A stretch of DNA of 64,000 nucleotides from Marinobacterium sp. xm-d-530 (GCA_949499045.1 CATEEE010000039.1:3938-67937); one strand, 5' to 3'. Positions 27,996 through 36,597 are shown, counted from the stretch's first letter. Notes: generated from the letters alone by a model not told the origin. Made by a program: numbers and translations.

Positions 27996-28514
27996 ATGAA
28001 GCCTACAAGAGAGTACTTCTATCTAAGTTCGGGATATGGCGCAGGGATCTGCATCATTCTCATAATGCTGATCATACTGGCGCAAATTGTCGGGCGAATG
28101 TTTGGATTCATTGTGCCCTCTGCGGAGGACTTTTCCGGTTATTTCCTAGCGGCAGCTACCTTCCTGGGTTTGGCGTACACCTTCCGCACCGGTGGTCACA
28201 TTAGGGTAACTTTGTTAATCCACCGAGTGCCCCAGCGGTTAGCTAAAGCCATGGAAGCTTTGGTGCTGCTACTGGCGTTGTGTCTGACTTCATTTATGAG
28301 CTTTTACTCGGTTCACCTTATTTGGGAATCTTATGTCTTCAACGACGTGAGCTACGGTTACATACCCGTGCCGTTGTGGATACCACAGATTCCGTTGGGT
28401 GTTGGCTGTGTGGCGCTTAATCTAGCAGTCTTAGACGATTTCGTTGGTATGTTGCGAGGGCGTGACCCCTCCTATCGAGCGCATGAAGATGAGCTCAAAC
28501 TGGAGGAGTCCTAA
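27996..28514 (+). CDS. TRAP transporter small permease, DctQ family
   Basis: A 172-residue membrane protein with four helices (near residues 14-34, 48-64, 87-107 and 129-150), as in DctQ subunits. Between helices 2 and 3 the loop TFRTGGHIRVTLLIHRVP matches the family pattern of a conserved Arg-rich segment. DctQ holds the solute-binding protein and the large permease together. Start ATG 27996; its TAA shares one base with the ATG of the dctM gene, so translation is coupled. It is the third gene of the operon. Confidence 0.88.
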   Translation: MKPTREYFYLSSGYGAGICIILIMLIILAQIVGRMFGFIVPSAEDFSGYFLAAATFLGLAYTFRTGGHIRVTLLIHRVPQRLAKAMEALVLLLALCLTSFMSFYSVHLIWESYVFNDVSYGYIPVPLWIPQIPLGVGCVALNLAVLDDFVGMLRGRDPSYRAHEDELKLEES

Positions 28515-29821
28515 TGGAAATTACTGCGCTCTCAATTACTTTAGCCCTATTCATGCTCTTGGTGTTGGCAGCGGGGCTTTGGGTCTCTTTGTCGCTGCTG
28601 GCGGTTGCGATCTTTGGGCTTTACCTCTCAGGTAACGATCAGATTGGACTGCTTTTCGCCACCTCGAGTTGGGGAGCAAGCACATCATGGTCGCTTACAG
28701 CACTCCCCATGTTCATCTGGATGGGTGAGATACTATTTCGCACCCGCTTATCCGAAGATCTGTTTAAAGGACTCTCACCTTGGTTGGGAAAACTTCCGGG
28801 TAAGTTGCTGCACGTAAACATTCTTAGCTGCGGCATCTTCGCTGCTGTTTCCGGGTCATCAGCCGCCACAGCTGCCACAATTGGTCGAATGACGCTTCCT
28901 GAGCTGAAAGCGCAGGGATATAGCGAACGTATGGCAGTGGGTACTCTGGCAGGCTCAGGTACACTTGGTCTGCTTATTCCGCCATCGATAATTCTTATTG
29001 TTTATGGAGTCGCCGCTGAGGTATCTATTGGACGTCTTTTCATCGCGGGCGCTCTGCCCGGGTTGATGCTAGTTGTACTTTTTATGGGATACACTGCTAT
29101 CTGGGCTAAATTGAACGAAGATGAGTTACCCAAAGGTGATTCTGGGTCGATCAGTCTGGTCGAGAAGATAGTTGCGCTGCGCAAACTCGTGCCGATCGTT
29201 GGCTTGATACTCTTTGTTTTGGGTTCTATCTACGGAGGATTTACCACACCAACTGAGGCGGCTGCGCTGGGCGTATTCGGCGCACTAATCCTAGCACTCG
29301 TGACCAAAACCTTGAGCCTCGATAGTTTCAAACAGAGTCTTCTGGGAGCAGTTCGCAGCTCATGTATGATCGGTCTGATATTGGTTGCTGCTCATTTTCT
29401 TACACTAGCCATGGGATTTTTGGGTATACCCCGAGAGCTAGCCCAATGGATCGGGGGTATGTCACTAAATACCTTCGAGTTACTGCTGTATCTAACCGTT
29501 CTGTTTGTGATTCTTGGTTGCTTTCTGGACGGTATCTCTGTGGTTGTGCTGACTGTAGCCGTCGTGCTGCCGCTAATTCAGCAGGCAAATATTGACCTCA
29601 TTTGGTTTGGTATTTACATCGTTCTGGTTGTTGAACTCTCGCAAATCACACCGCCGGTTGGTTTCAATCTATTTGTGATTCAGGCGCTAACCGGAAGAGA
29701 TATTCTCTATGTTGCTCGTGCCGCTATACCGTTTTTCATGCTGATTCTAATTGCAATACTGCTAATCAGTTGGTTTCCACAAATCGTGACTTACCTACCA
29801 CAGACAATGACGCGGGGATGA
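28514..29821 (+). CDS. TRAP transporter large permease, DctM family
   Basis: A 435-residue inner-membrane protein with about a dozen helices. Characteristic segments are SWSLTALPMFIWMGEILFR near residue 56, GIFAAVSGSSAATAATIGRM near 107, the proline-rich hairpin GTLGLLIPPSIILIVYGV near 149, GGFTTPTEAAALGVFGAL near 236 and ITPPVGFNLFV near 380. It is the ion-coupled transport channel (usually Na+) driven by membrane gradients rather than ATP. The first base of its ATG is the last base of the dctQ stop, and its TGA overlaps an ATG of pxpA. Confidence 0.92.
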   Translation: MEITALSITLALFMLLVLAAGLWVSLSLLAVAIFGLYLSGNDQIGLLFATSSWGASTSWSLTALPMFIWMGEILFRTRLSEDLFKGLSPWLGKLPGKLLHVNILSCGIFAAVSGSSAATAATIGRMTLPELKAQGYSERMAVGTLAGSGTLGLLIPPSIILIVYGVAAEVSIGRLFIAGALPGLMLVVLFMGYTAIWAKLNEDELPKGDSGSISLVEKIVALRKLVPIVGLILFVLGSIYGGFTTPTEAAALGVFGALILALVTKTLSLDSFKQSLLGAVRSSCMIGLILVAAHFLTLAMGFLGIPRELAQWIGGMSLNTFELLLYLTVLFVILGCFLDGISVVVLTVAVVLPLIQQANIDLIWFGIYIVLVVELSQITPPVGFNLFVIQALTGRDILYVARAAIPFFMLILIAILLISWFPQIVTYLPQTMTRG

Positions 29822-29826
29822 TCAGT

Positions 29827-30558
29827 ATGTTACAGATCAACTGCGACATGGGTGAGAGTTTCGGTGCTTGGAAAATGGGATCTGACAGCGAAATTATGCC
29901 TCATATTGACATGGCAAATATCGCATGTGGATTCCACGCCTCCGATCCTTTGACCATGCAAAAGACGGTCAAGCTGGCAGTTGAATTTGGTGTCAAGATA
30001 GGGGCTCACCCGAGCTATCCTGACCTTGTTGGTTTTGGACGCCGAGATATGCAAATTGCTCCGGATGAGCTCACTGCTCTTACCCTGTACCAAATTGGGG
30101 CTTTGGATGGGATCTGCCGATCTGAAGGCAGCCGAGTAGAGTACGTTAAACCCCATGGTGCACTCTATAACCGGATGATCACCGACGATGCCGTGTTACA
30201 CGCGGTTCTCCGCGCAGTGGCGCGCTTTGACAAGGCGCTACCGGTCGTTGTGATGGCGATTCCTGACCATCATAGGCTCACAATAGCTGCCGCATCTGAA
30301 GGGGTGAAACTCTTGTTCGAGGTCTTCTCCGATCGTGCTTATGACGAGCAGGGGCGTCTAGCGTCGCGTAGCCTCCCAGGCGCTGTTTTAACAACGGATC
30401 AAGATATTGAGCGGCAGGTAAGAGCAATTGTCGAGCGGAGTTCAGTAATAACGCTTTCAGGCCGAGAACTGCCAGTCAAAGCGGATACAATCTGTGTGCA
30501 CGGGGATGGCGCGCGTGCTGTTGAAGGTGCTCGCTTTATCCGAAGCTTGGTGACTTAA
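29827..30558 (+). CDS. pxpA: 5-oxoprolinase subunit PxpA (LamB/YcsF family)
   Basis: A 243-residue cytoplasmic protein. PxpA, PxpB and PxpC together open the ring of 5-oxoproline with ATP to give glutamate. Family blocks are LQINCDMGESFGAWKMG at the start, IDMANIACGFHASDPLTM near 33, GAHPSYPDLVGFGRRDM near 59, VKPHGALYNRM near 106 and FEVFSDRAYDEQGRLASR near 165. I chose ATG 29827 with GGGG nine bases upstream. ATG 29818 overlaps the dctM stop (ATGA) and would add three residues; both are plausible. Confidence 0.93.
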   Translation: MLQINCDMGESFGAWKMGSDSEIMPHIDMANIACGFHASDPLTMQKTVKLAVEFGVKIGAHPSYPDLVGFGRRDMQIAPDELTALTLYQIGALDGICRSEGSRVEYVKPHGALYNRMITDDAVLHAVLRAVARFDKALPVVVMAIPDHHRLTIAAASEGVKLLFEVFSDRAYDEQGRLASRSLPGAVLTTDQDIERQVRAIVERSSVITLSGRELPVKADTICVHGDGARAVEGARFIRSLVT

Positions 30559-30561
30559 TTA

Positions 30562-31254
30562 ATGCATATAGAGATTGCGGGCGAGTCAGCTGTTATCGTC
30601 TATTTTGCGCAGGAGATCTCTCCTTTAGGCGCTTCTCAAGTCTCTGCTGCGTTCAAACGGCTTGAAGCAGCACCCCATGGAATTATTACCGACTTAATCC
30701 CCTCGTATACCTCATTGCTCGTGGCTTATGACTCATCTCTGATGAGCTCTCTTGATATTACGCGGTATTTGCGCCAACAGTTGTCCGATCTGGTAGTAGA
30801 CGTAGATGACAGCGCTGATAGCTCGGTCGTTTACGTTCCAGTTTATTACGGTGAGGAAGTTGGTGTTGATCTGATCGAGGTGTCACATCAAACGGGGCTG
30901 GATGTGAATAGCATCATCACAACCCACACTACTACCGAGTATAGGGTCTATGCCATCGGTTTTGCGCCAGGCTTTGCCTATCTTGGATTGACCGAGCCGC
31001 AGTTAAAAGTAAGCCGGCGAAGCACGCCAAGGCTAAAAGTTCCCCGCGGGAGTGTCGCACTGGCCGATAATCAGACTGCGATATATCCATCTGTATCGCC
31101 GGGCGGATGGCAAATTATTGGACGAACGCCTATGACGTTGGTTGATTGGTCCAGTTCACCGATCACACCATTTCATGTAGGCGGCCGTGTGCGCTTTAGA
31201 GCAATAGATCGGCAGGAGTATCTGGACCTCGGAGGTGAATTTGATGGGGTTTAA
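30562..31254 (+). CDS. pxpB: 5-oxoprolinase subunit PxpB (KipI family)
   Basis: A 230-residue protein of the KipI/PxpB family. It carries the family centre YAIGFAPGFAYLGLTEPQL near residue 131, followed by SRRSTPRLKVPRGSVALADN and SPGGWQIIGRTPMTLVDW. PxpB binds PxpC, and the complex phosphorylates 5-oxoproline before PxpA-linked hydrolysis. Start ATG 30562 lies three bases after the pxpA stop; its end overlaps pxpC by 11 bases, so the three subunits are tightly coupled. No frameshift or missing motif is seen. Confidence 0.93.
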   Translation: MHIEIAGESAVIVYFAQEISPLGASQVSAAFKRLEAAPHGIITDLIPSYTSLLVAYDSSLMSSLDITRYLRQQLSDLVVDVDDSADSSVVYVPVYYGEEVGVDLIEVSHQTGLDVNSIITTHTTTEYRVYAIGFAPGFAYLGLTEPQLKVSRRSTPRLKVPRGSVALADNQTAIYPSVSPGGWQIIGRTPMTLVDWSSSPITPFHVGGRVRFRAIDRQEYLDLGGEFDGV

Positions 31255-32185
31255 GGTCATTAATCCAGGGCTACTCACCACAATTCAGGATAATGGACGT
31301 TTCGGACACCAGCACATGGGGGTTACCACGGGTGGACCTCTAGATGAGTATTCCTTTACTTGGGCTAATCACTTACTTGGCAACACAACTGGGGCGGCTG
31401 TGCTTGAGATCACCTTCGGTGGTTTGGAGATTTTGGCGCAGATCAACACCAATATCGCAGTGACTGGCGCTGATCTTGGAGCAACTATAAACGGTGAAAG
31501 GATAGAGCATTGGCGTACCCACAGGGTCAAAGCGGGGGATCGACTGAAATTCCATTCACCAGAGACTGGATTGCGAGCCTATCTGGCTGTCTCCGGTGGT
31601 TTTGAAACACCTCAGCTTTTAGGTAGCTGTTCTACAGTTATGCGTGAGGGGATTGGTGGACTGGTCTCAGATGGTACTAAGCTCAAACCAGAGGACTGGC
31701 TACCCTGTGCGGAGGCTCCGCCTCAGCAGGTCAATGCTGTGTCTGCAGAGGACATACCGGACTATCGTAAAAACCTAGAGCTGGGTCTTATTGAAGGTTA
31801 CCAAATAGCCGATTTTTCGAGTGAGCAGCTGCGCAGGTTTTTCTCCAGTGAATATCAAATAACGCCCGATATCGATCGGATGGGTTATAGGCTAAAAGGT
31901 GAGGCTATCTCAGCGTCTCGGTCTGGAATCATATCGGAGGGTATTGCCGCTGGCGCCGTACAGATACCGGCTGACGGACAGCCAATCGTCCTCATGTGTG
32001 ATCGGCAGACTATTGGGGGTTATCCAAAGCTTGGCTGTATCTCCCGCCTTGGCATGGCGCAATTAGCACAGCGCGGGCCCGGTTCTAGGGTGCGATTCTA
32101 CCCCATGGATGTATCGATGGCACAGGCGCAGCGATTAGCATTCAAACGCCACCTAAAGCTCTTCGACTTCCAGAATTTTGCGTAA
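31244..32185 (+). CDS. pxpC: 5-oxoprolinase subunit PxpC (KipA/biotin-dependent carboxylase-like family)
   Basis: A 313-residue partner of PxpB. Family markers are FKVINPGLLTTIQDNGRFGH at the start, GVTTGGPLDEYSFTWANHLL near 27, the block NTNIAVTGADLGATING near 70, RAYLAVSGGFETPQLLGS near 113, and the C-terminal QTIGGYPKLGCISRLGMAQL. ATG 31244 is chosen because GGAGG (31231-31235) lies eight bases before it; the frame extends to GTG 31235, which overlaps that ribosome site. It is the last gene of the operon. An IS66 element was inserted about 207 bp after its stop, leaving the gene intact. Confidence 0.93.
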   Translation: MGFKVINPGLLTTIQDNGRFGHQHMGVTTGGPLDEYSFTWANHLLGNTTGAAVLEITFGGLEILAQINTNIAVTGADLGATINGERIEHWRTHRVKAGDRLKFHSPETGLRAYLAVSGGFETPQLLGSCSTVMREGIGGLVSDGTKLKPEDWLPCAEAPPQQVNAVSAEDIPDYRKNLELGLIEGYQIADFSSEQLRRFFSSEYQITPDIDRMGYRLKGEAISASRSGIISEGIAAGAVQIPADGQPIVLMCDRQTIGGYPKLGCISRLGMAQLAQRGPGSRVRFYPMDVSMAQAQRLAFKRHLKLFDFQNFA

Positions 32186-32391
32186 GCTATTAGCGATGTG
32201 AGTTTTATTGATGGTCGACTTCCCTATCAAGTGACAGCGTGACCACAATAATATGACGATATTTTGGCGCTGCTTTGTGCCTCCAGATAATGTTGTCCTT
32301 TTAAAACTAAAATTTGAATTCCACAACGGTTGTCATAAGAGCGATCGCTATGGAACTCATGTGGTATAAGTTCTCAGTGGTTACCGAGCAA

Positions 32392-32399
32392 TAGACAAA
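32392..32399. repeat. Target-site duplication, left copy (IS66)
   Basis: TAGACAAA directly precedes the left end of the IS and is repeated directly after the right end. The shared string is nine bases (TAGACAAAG), so the edge is uncertain by one base; IS66 elements normally duplicate eight. Confidence 0.85.
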
Positions 32400-32414
32400 G
32401 TAAGCGTCCGGTAA

Positions 32415-33978
32415 TCACACCTTGTCAGACGGCATCCAGTTCTGCGGCAGTAGCTCTTCGATAGCACTAGCCTTCTGCGTTGGCAGACGTGTGAGGATAT
32501 CCTTCAGGTAGGCATAGGGCTCATGCCCGTTCAGCTTAGCTGACTGGATCAGACTCATGATCGCTGCAGCGCGTTGACCACTGCGTAAAGATCCCGCAAA
32601 GAGCCAGTTCTTGCGCCCTAGCGCCCAGGGTCGTATCAAGTTCTCAACACGATTGTTGTCGATCGGGATGGCACCGTCATCCAGATAGCGTGTGAGTGCT
32701 GCCCAACGCTTGATACTGTAATCGAGTGCATTGGCTATCGCTGTTCCATCGGGCACCTGTTGTCGTTCAGTCAGCATCCATTGAAGCAGTTTGTCTGCGA
32801 TGGGTTTGGCTTGCGTCTGCCGTATTCGTTGTCGCTCATCAGCTGGCGTTCTCGAACATCTTGCTCGACTCGGTATAACTGACGGATCAGCTTCACCGCT
32901 TCACCGGCGATCTGGCTTCTGCCAGCCACATGAAGCTCAACGAACTTACGTCTAGCGTGAGCCATACAGCCGACCTCTATGACGCCGTCATCGAAGCTCT
33001 TTTTGTAGCCTGCGTAGTCATCGCTGACTAACTGACCTTTCCATTCACCTAGGAAGTCACGCGCATGCTTACCGGAACGACCCGGCTGGAAGTCATAAAT
33101 AACGGCGTTCAGTTCCGAGAACGGCGCGCTGGCATACGCCCAGATATAAGCTTTGTGGGTTTTCTTCTTACCCGGAGCAAGCATCGGTACCGGGGTCTCA
33201 TCCGCATGCAGAACCGATTCCTTCAGAAGTTGTTCACGCATCGCATCCACCAACGGTTGGAGCCTTACCCCACAGACGCCGATCCACTCAGCCAAGGTTG
33301 AGCGCGAGAGCGGTACGCCAGAATGGGCGAAGATCTGTTCCTGCCGGTAGAGTGGAAGGTGGTCTGCATATTTCGAGATTAAGAGATGGGCCAGCAGTCC
33401 GGTAGTTGGGATGCCTTTATCGATAATGTGCGCAGGCATCGGGGCTTGGGTTAGCGTTTCGCATTCACCACAGACCCATTTACTGCGGATATGGCGTTCA
33501 ACGCTACAGACGCCCGGTACGTAGTCGAGCTTCTCACTCACATCCTCACCGATGCATTTCATCTGGCAACCACAACGGCACTGAGTGGAGTCCGGATCGT
33601 GATGGATTTCTGTACGCGGCAGTTCGGGCGGTAGAGGTTTACGTTTCGCCTGGCGTCTTCTACTTGGTTTGGACTCGGGCACCAGAGCATCACCGAGGTC
33701 GGTTTCAATGCCAGCAATATCTTCATCAACGATTTCGCCGAGTATGCTGATCTGGAGTGCAGTCAGATGCTCGCTGCGCTGGCCGAACTTGTGTCGTTTT
33801 AGCCATAGGTCAGCTTTTGATTAACCTGCTCCTTGTACTTGATCGACTGATCCTGTTTCTGGATCGTTTGATCTTTGGCCTGGATGGTTTGATCCTGCTC
33901 GGTAACACGCGCGAGCAACTGTGATGCGAGTGCACGCAGTTGTTCGGGTGTGAGCTGAGAGAGATCCGGTGCTGTCAT
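32415..33978 (-). pseudogene. tnpC: IS66 transposase TnpC, two frameshifts
   Basis: The DDE transposase is split into three frames. The first starts at ATG 33978 (MTAPDLSQLTPEQLRALASQ) with a Gln-rich coiled coil and stops at TAA 33799. The second covers the middle (about 33800 to 32822), including the line LKRHKFGQRSEHLT, the zinc-finger-like CRCGCQMKCIG region and the DDE core (ADETPVPMLAPGKKKTHKAY, SDDYAGY). The third (to 32415) resumes at QTQAKPIADKLLQWMLTERQ and ends with NRVENLIRPWALGRKNWLFA, carrying the last catalytic acid. Both breaks look like small indels, near 33800-33806 and 32820-32826. Sequencing error is possible, but two in one gene is less likely. Confidence 0.88.
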
Positions 33979-34063
33979 GACTAAAAGTGTGACAGAGGCG
34001 CACGACTGACGCGATCCCCTTATAGCAGAATGGCGCTCGAGCTGAGTCTATGCTGACGAGATT

Positions 34064-34399
34064 TCAAAGCCGTCTAATGACGCCTGAGGGCCCAATTCGG
34101 TGCCAAGGTAGGCCTTGGACCAGTGCACTGAGTTGCTCTTGATCCATTGCAAGGTGGCTACCTCGAGTTGTATCCACCCAACGGAATTTGCCCTGGTGTA
34201 GTCGCCGTGCACAGAGCCAGATACCCTGAACGTCATGGATCAAGATCTTTAGCCGATGACCACGCTTGTTGGTAAACAGGTAGGCACAGTGCGGTTTAGC
34301 TTCACCAAACACCTTCACCACTCTAGCTAGAGCCGTATCGGGCCCGGCACGCATATCCATCGGCTCAGTCGCGAGCCAGATCTGATCAATACGGATCAT
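34064..34399 (-). CDS. tnpB: IS66 accessory protein TnpB
   Basis: A 111-residue IS66 Orf2/TnpB protein, required with TnpA for transposition of IS66 elements; its biochemical role is unclear. The family pattern IWLATEPMDMRAGPDTALARV near residue 7 and CAYLFTNKRGHRLKILIHD near 38 is present. The typical WxxxRxLxxGxF segment is seen as LCARRLHQGKFRWV. The C-terminus (LVQGLPWHRIGPSGVIRRL) matches family ends. The start overlaps the tnpA stop (ATGA), the usual coupling in these elements. Confidence 0.9.
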   Translation of the reverse strand: MIRIDQIWLATEPMDMRAGPDTALARVVKVFGEAKPHCAYLFTNKRGHRLKILIHDVQGIWLCARRLHQGKFRWVDTTRGSHLAMDQEQLSALVQGLPWHRIGPSGVIRRL

Positions 34400-34767
34400 G
34401 AGAGCAGCGCTTTAAGCAGATGGACTGATTGCTCTTCGGAGCAGCGAAGCGTAACGGTCCCAAACTTAGAGTTAATCTCAATCGTAGTCGTGGACGCGGT
34501 TAGCGCCTTAGGGGTCGGCTCAACACCCTCAGGTTTAACAGCTTCAATGGGAACGGGCAGAAAACCAGGATAGGTTGTGATCTCACCTTTCTGCCGAGCC
34601 CGCCACATCCACTTGTGAATGAGGTTGGCGTTCAGCGCGAACTCTTGTGCGATGCTGGCAACGGAGACCACCGGCTGCTGACAACGTTTAATGATCATCG
34701 CTTTAAAGGCGGGATCGTATCGACGGCGCTTACCGGCTTGAACGGGTTGGATTGGAAAGTTTGTCAT
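34396..34767 (-). CDS. tnpA: IS66 accessory protein TnpA (transposase IS3/IS911-like HTH)
   Basis: A 123-residue protein with a helix-turn-helix at residues about 14-60 (RRYDPAFKAMIIKRCQQPVV, SIAQEFALNANLIHKWMW), as in IS66 Orf1. It is the first gene of the element, its start 82 bases inside the right end, and overlaps tnpB by four bases. The product should bind the IS ends or assist the transposase. The gene itself looks intact although tnpC is broken. Confidence 0.9.
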   Translation of the reverse strand: MTNFPIQPVQAGKRRRYDPAFKAMIIKRCQQPVVSVASIAQEFALNANLIHKWMWRARQKGEITTYPGFLPVPIEAVKPEGVEPTPKALTASTTTIEINSKFGTVTLRCSEEQSVHLLKALLS

Positions 34768-34849
34768 TTAGGCGCCCACTTAGTATCTAGGTGGGCACCT
34801 AGCCTAGCGGGTTAAGATAGTATCGGAAGATGTGATAACCGGACACTAC

Positions 34850-34857
34850 TAGACAAA
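34850..34857. repeat. Target-site duplication, right copy (IS66)
   Basis: TAGACAAA directly follows the right inverted repeat and matches the left copy at 32392-32399. Confidence 0.85.
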
Positions 34858-34882
34858 GACAAATACACTGGTCTATGTCTAC

Positions 34883-34931
34883 GTCCGCTATTGAGAAATC
34901 GTCAGAATGCCGTATTGGCTGCAATGTGCGC
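34883..34931 (+). repeat. Imperfect repeat, copy B
   Basis: Begins GTCCGCTATTGAGAAATCG and ends AATGTGCGC, matching copy A at 24781-24829 in the same orientation. It lies 25 bp outside the right IS66 target duplication, in an otherwise featureless gap before the nucleoside-recognition gene. Confidence 0.55.
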
Positions 34932-35000
34932 TTAGCCGCCATCTCCCGGTCGGTTCCAAATGACCCCAAAGTGCCGTTAACCGTCGTTGCTAACCATAAT

Positions 35001-35954
35001 CTAGGTTTTTCTCATAAGGAATCGGTAGAAGGCTTGATCTGATAGGAGTGGTAACAGCCTTGTGAGTAGGGCAATAATTATCAGTGCAAAAGCCAATCTA
35101 GCCCAGAGTATGCCATGCAATTCTGCACCGGTTAGTGCGATTAGCAGGGTATCTTCAATAAGACTGTGACAAAGACCGAGTAGGGCAAAAGAGGCAAATA
35201 TATCGCGTCCACTGATGGTCCCTTTCTCCGCTTCTCGAATGAGTAACCCGCCACCGTAGGCTAAGCCCAGAGTCATCCCAATTAGGCTCATCGGTAACGC
35301 TTCGCGTTTAATGCCAATCAATTTGAGGATGGGTCTAAGCAGATATTCGATGGCGCGCTCTAGGCCAGTCACTTTGGCTACTCGAAGTACGGCGACCAAT
35401 CCGACAATAACGACGACGGTCCAAAATAACATTTCTAGCTGTGCCTTGACCCAAGACGCCCAACTGTTATCACTGAGTTCAGGGGCAAAATCGAAACTGA
35501 CAGGTTGTTGCATGCTGGGTATATCCTGATAAACCCAATGCATGCAGATGGCCAACCCCAGTGCACCGCCAATACGAATCAACATCATAGGAAGCAGACG
35601 ACAACCACCCCGGTAGGTAATGGCAATCTCTACAATCAGGTTGTGTGCGCCCAGCATAAGGATGCCCATCAGAGTGATCTGTTCAAGGGTCCAGACTTGT
35701 GAATAGGTGAATAGAACAATTAAGCCCGCGTAGATGTTGGTCAGTAGCGTTGTAGCCCAAACAATGCCTGCAACTGCGGGAAGTCCGAGCCACTCCATCG
35801 GTGTACTAAGTGTATTGGCTAAGAAGTCAGCTGCACCAATTAGCTCTAAAAGACGTACGATAATGACTGCTGGGATGAGGATTTTGAACAGAGTCAGGGT
35901 GACACGGACACTGTCTTCTGTGATTTCACGAAGGTGTTTAAAAAGTGGATTCAT
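35001..35954 (-). CDS. Nucleoside-recognition (Gate) domain membrane protein
   Basis: A polytopic inner-membrane protein, 317 residues from ATG 35954 (MNPLFKHLREI). It has two halves with similar Gate-type segments: ILIPAVIIVRLLELIGAADF near residue 25 and the second around FWTVVVIVGLVAVLRVAKVT, then SLIGMTLGLAYGGGLLIREA. The family name comes from a resemblance to nucleoside transporters and spore-maturation proteins; function is not established. Alternative starts lie at 35969, 35972 and 36020, and I could not decide from ribosome sites. It is divergent from trxA. Confidence 0.75.
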   Translation of the reverse strand: MNPLFKHLREITEDSVRVTLTLFKILIPAVIIVRLLELIGAADFLANTLSTPMEWLGLPAVAGIVWATTLLTNIYAGLIVLFTYSQVWTLEQITLMGILMLGAHNLIVEIAITYRGGCRLLPMMLIRIGGALGLAICMHWVYQDIPSMQQPVSFDFAPELSDNSWASWVKAQLEMLFWTVVVIVGLVAVLRVAKVTGLERAIEYLLRPILKLIGIKREALPMSLIGMTLGLAYGGGLLIREAEKGTISGRDIFASFALLGLCHSLIEDTLLIALTGAELHGILWARLAFALIIIALLTRLLPLLSDQAFYRFLMRKT

Positions 35955-36090
35955 CACAGTTCTCGGCATCATTCCCATTATTGGTGAGCAGATGCTATTA
36001 TTGGGCAAGTAATTTTGCAATTAAGGTTGGTAGCTTGTTGATACAAGTTATACATCCGCATCGCGTAAAACGCATTGGAGATAAGAACAG

Positions 36091-36417
36091 ATGAGCGAAA
36101 ACATCCTAAACGTAACTGACGCAAGTTTCGAAGAGGACGTCCTTAAGGCTGAAGGTCCAGTACTTGTTGATTACTGGGCAGAGTGGTGTGGCCCTTGTAA
36201 GATGATCGCACCGGTCCTTGAAGAAGTTGCGACTGAGTACGCGGGTCGTTTGAAGGTGTGCAAATTGAACATCGATGAAAACGCTGAAACTGCTCCTAAG
36301 TTCGGTATTCGCGGTATCCCAACCTTGATGATCTTCAAAGGTGGTAACGTTGAAGCGACTAAAGTTGGCGCGCTCTCTAAGTCGCAGCTAACGGCGTTTG
36401 TTGATGCAAATATCTAA
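36091..36417 (+). CDS. trxA: Thioredoxin 1
   Basis: A 108-residue cytoplasmic dithiol-disulfide carrier that reduces ribonucleotide reductase, PAPS reductase and many other proteins. The active site is Cys33-Gly-Pro-Cys36 in [19 protein letters not shown], with the cis-proline in [14 protein letters not shown] near residue 77. The length equals the E. coli protein (109). A ribosome site (GGAGATAAG) lies just before ATG 36091. It is followed by its own terminator and then rho, the common trxA-rho arrangement. Confidence 0.97.
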   Translation: MSENILNVTDASFEEDVLKAEGPVLVDYWAEWCGPCKMIAPVLEEVATEYAGRLKVCKLNIDENAETAPKFGIRGIPTLMIFKGGNVEATKVGALSKSQLTAFVDANI

Positions 36418-36426
36418 AAAATAGGT

Positions 36427-36450
36427 AAAAGGCGGGTTATCCCGCCTTTT
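36427..36450 (+). terminator. Rho-independent terminator of trxA
   Basis: GGCGGG (36431-36436) pairs with CCCGCC (36441-36446) around a TTAT loop; T4 follows and an A4 run precedes it. Confidence 0.88.
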
Positions 36451-36499
36451 CTTTGCCTATTTACTAGACAGCATCACCAACTGGCTATATATTAAGTTT

Positions 36500-36597
36500 G
36501 TTGGTTGATTTCTAACCAACCCAAATAATCTTCTTCTTAATTCAATCATCCCTGTCTCGCGGCTCTCGTCGTGCACGACACTATTCATAACGAAAAC
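36500..36597 (+). promoter_or_regulatory. rho leader with hairpin and pyrimidine-rich tract
   Basis: GTTGGTT (36500-36506) and AACCAAC (36514-36520) form a 7-bp hairpin. It is followed by a tract rich in C and T and poor in G (about 36526-36565), which looks like a Rho-loading region. The E. coli rho gene is controlled by attenuation at its own leader; a similar control here is inferred. Confidence 0.4.

Larger units (their letters stand above)
32400..34849 (-). mobile_element. IS66-family insertion sequence (decayed)
   Basis: A 2450-bp element encoding the three IS66 genes tnpA, tnpB and tnpC, all on the minus strand. The ends are inverted repeats: the left begins GTAAGCGTCCGGTAATCACA and the complement of the right begins GTAGTGTCCGGTTATCACA. 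They share GTCCGGT-ATCACA, with the right end one base shorter. Both flanks carry an eight-base duplication, proving a simple insertion. tnpC has two frameshifts, so the copy should no longer move by itself. It sits between the oxoproline operon and a nucleoside-recognition gene and interrupts no recognisable gene. Confidence 0.93.

Noticed and set aside
32415..33978. Programmed frameshifting as the explanation for the split tnpC
   Set aside because: IS66 transposases are normally read in one frame; the breaks lie at sites without a slippery heptamer, so small indels are more likely.
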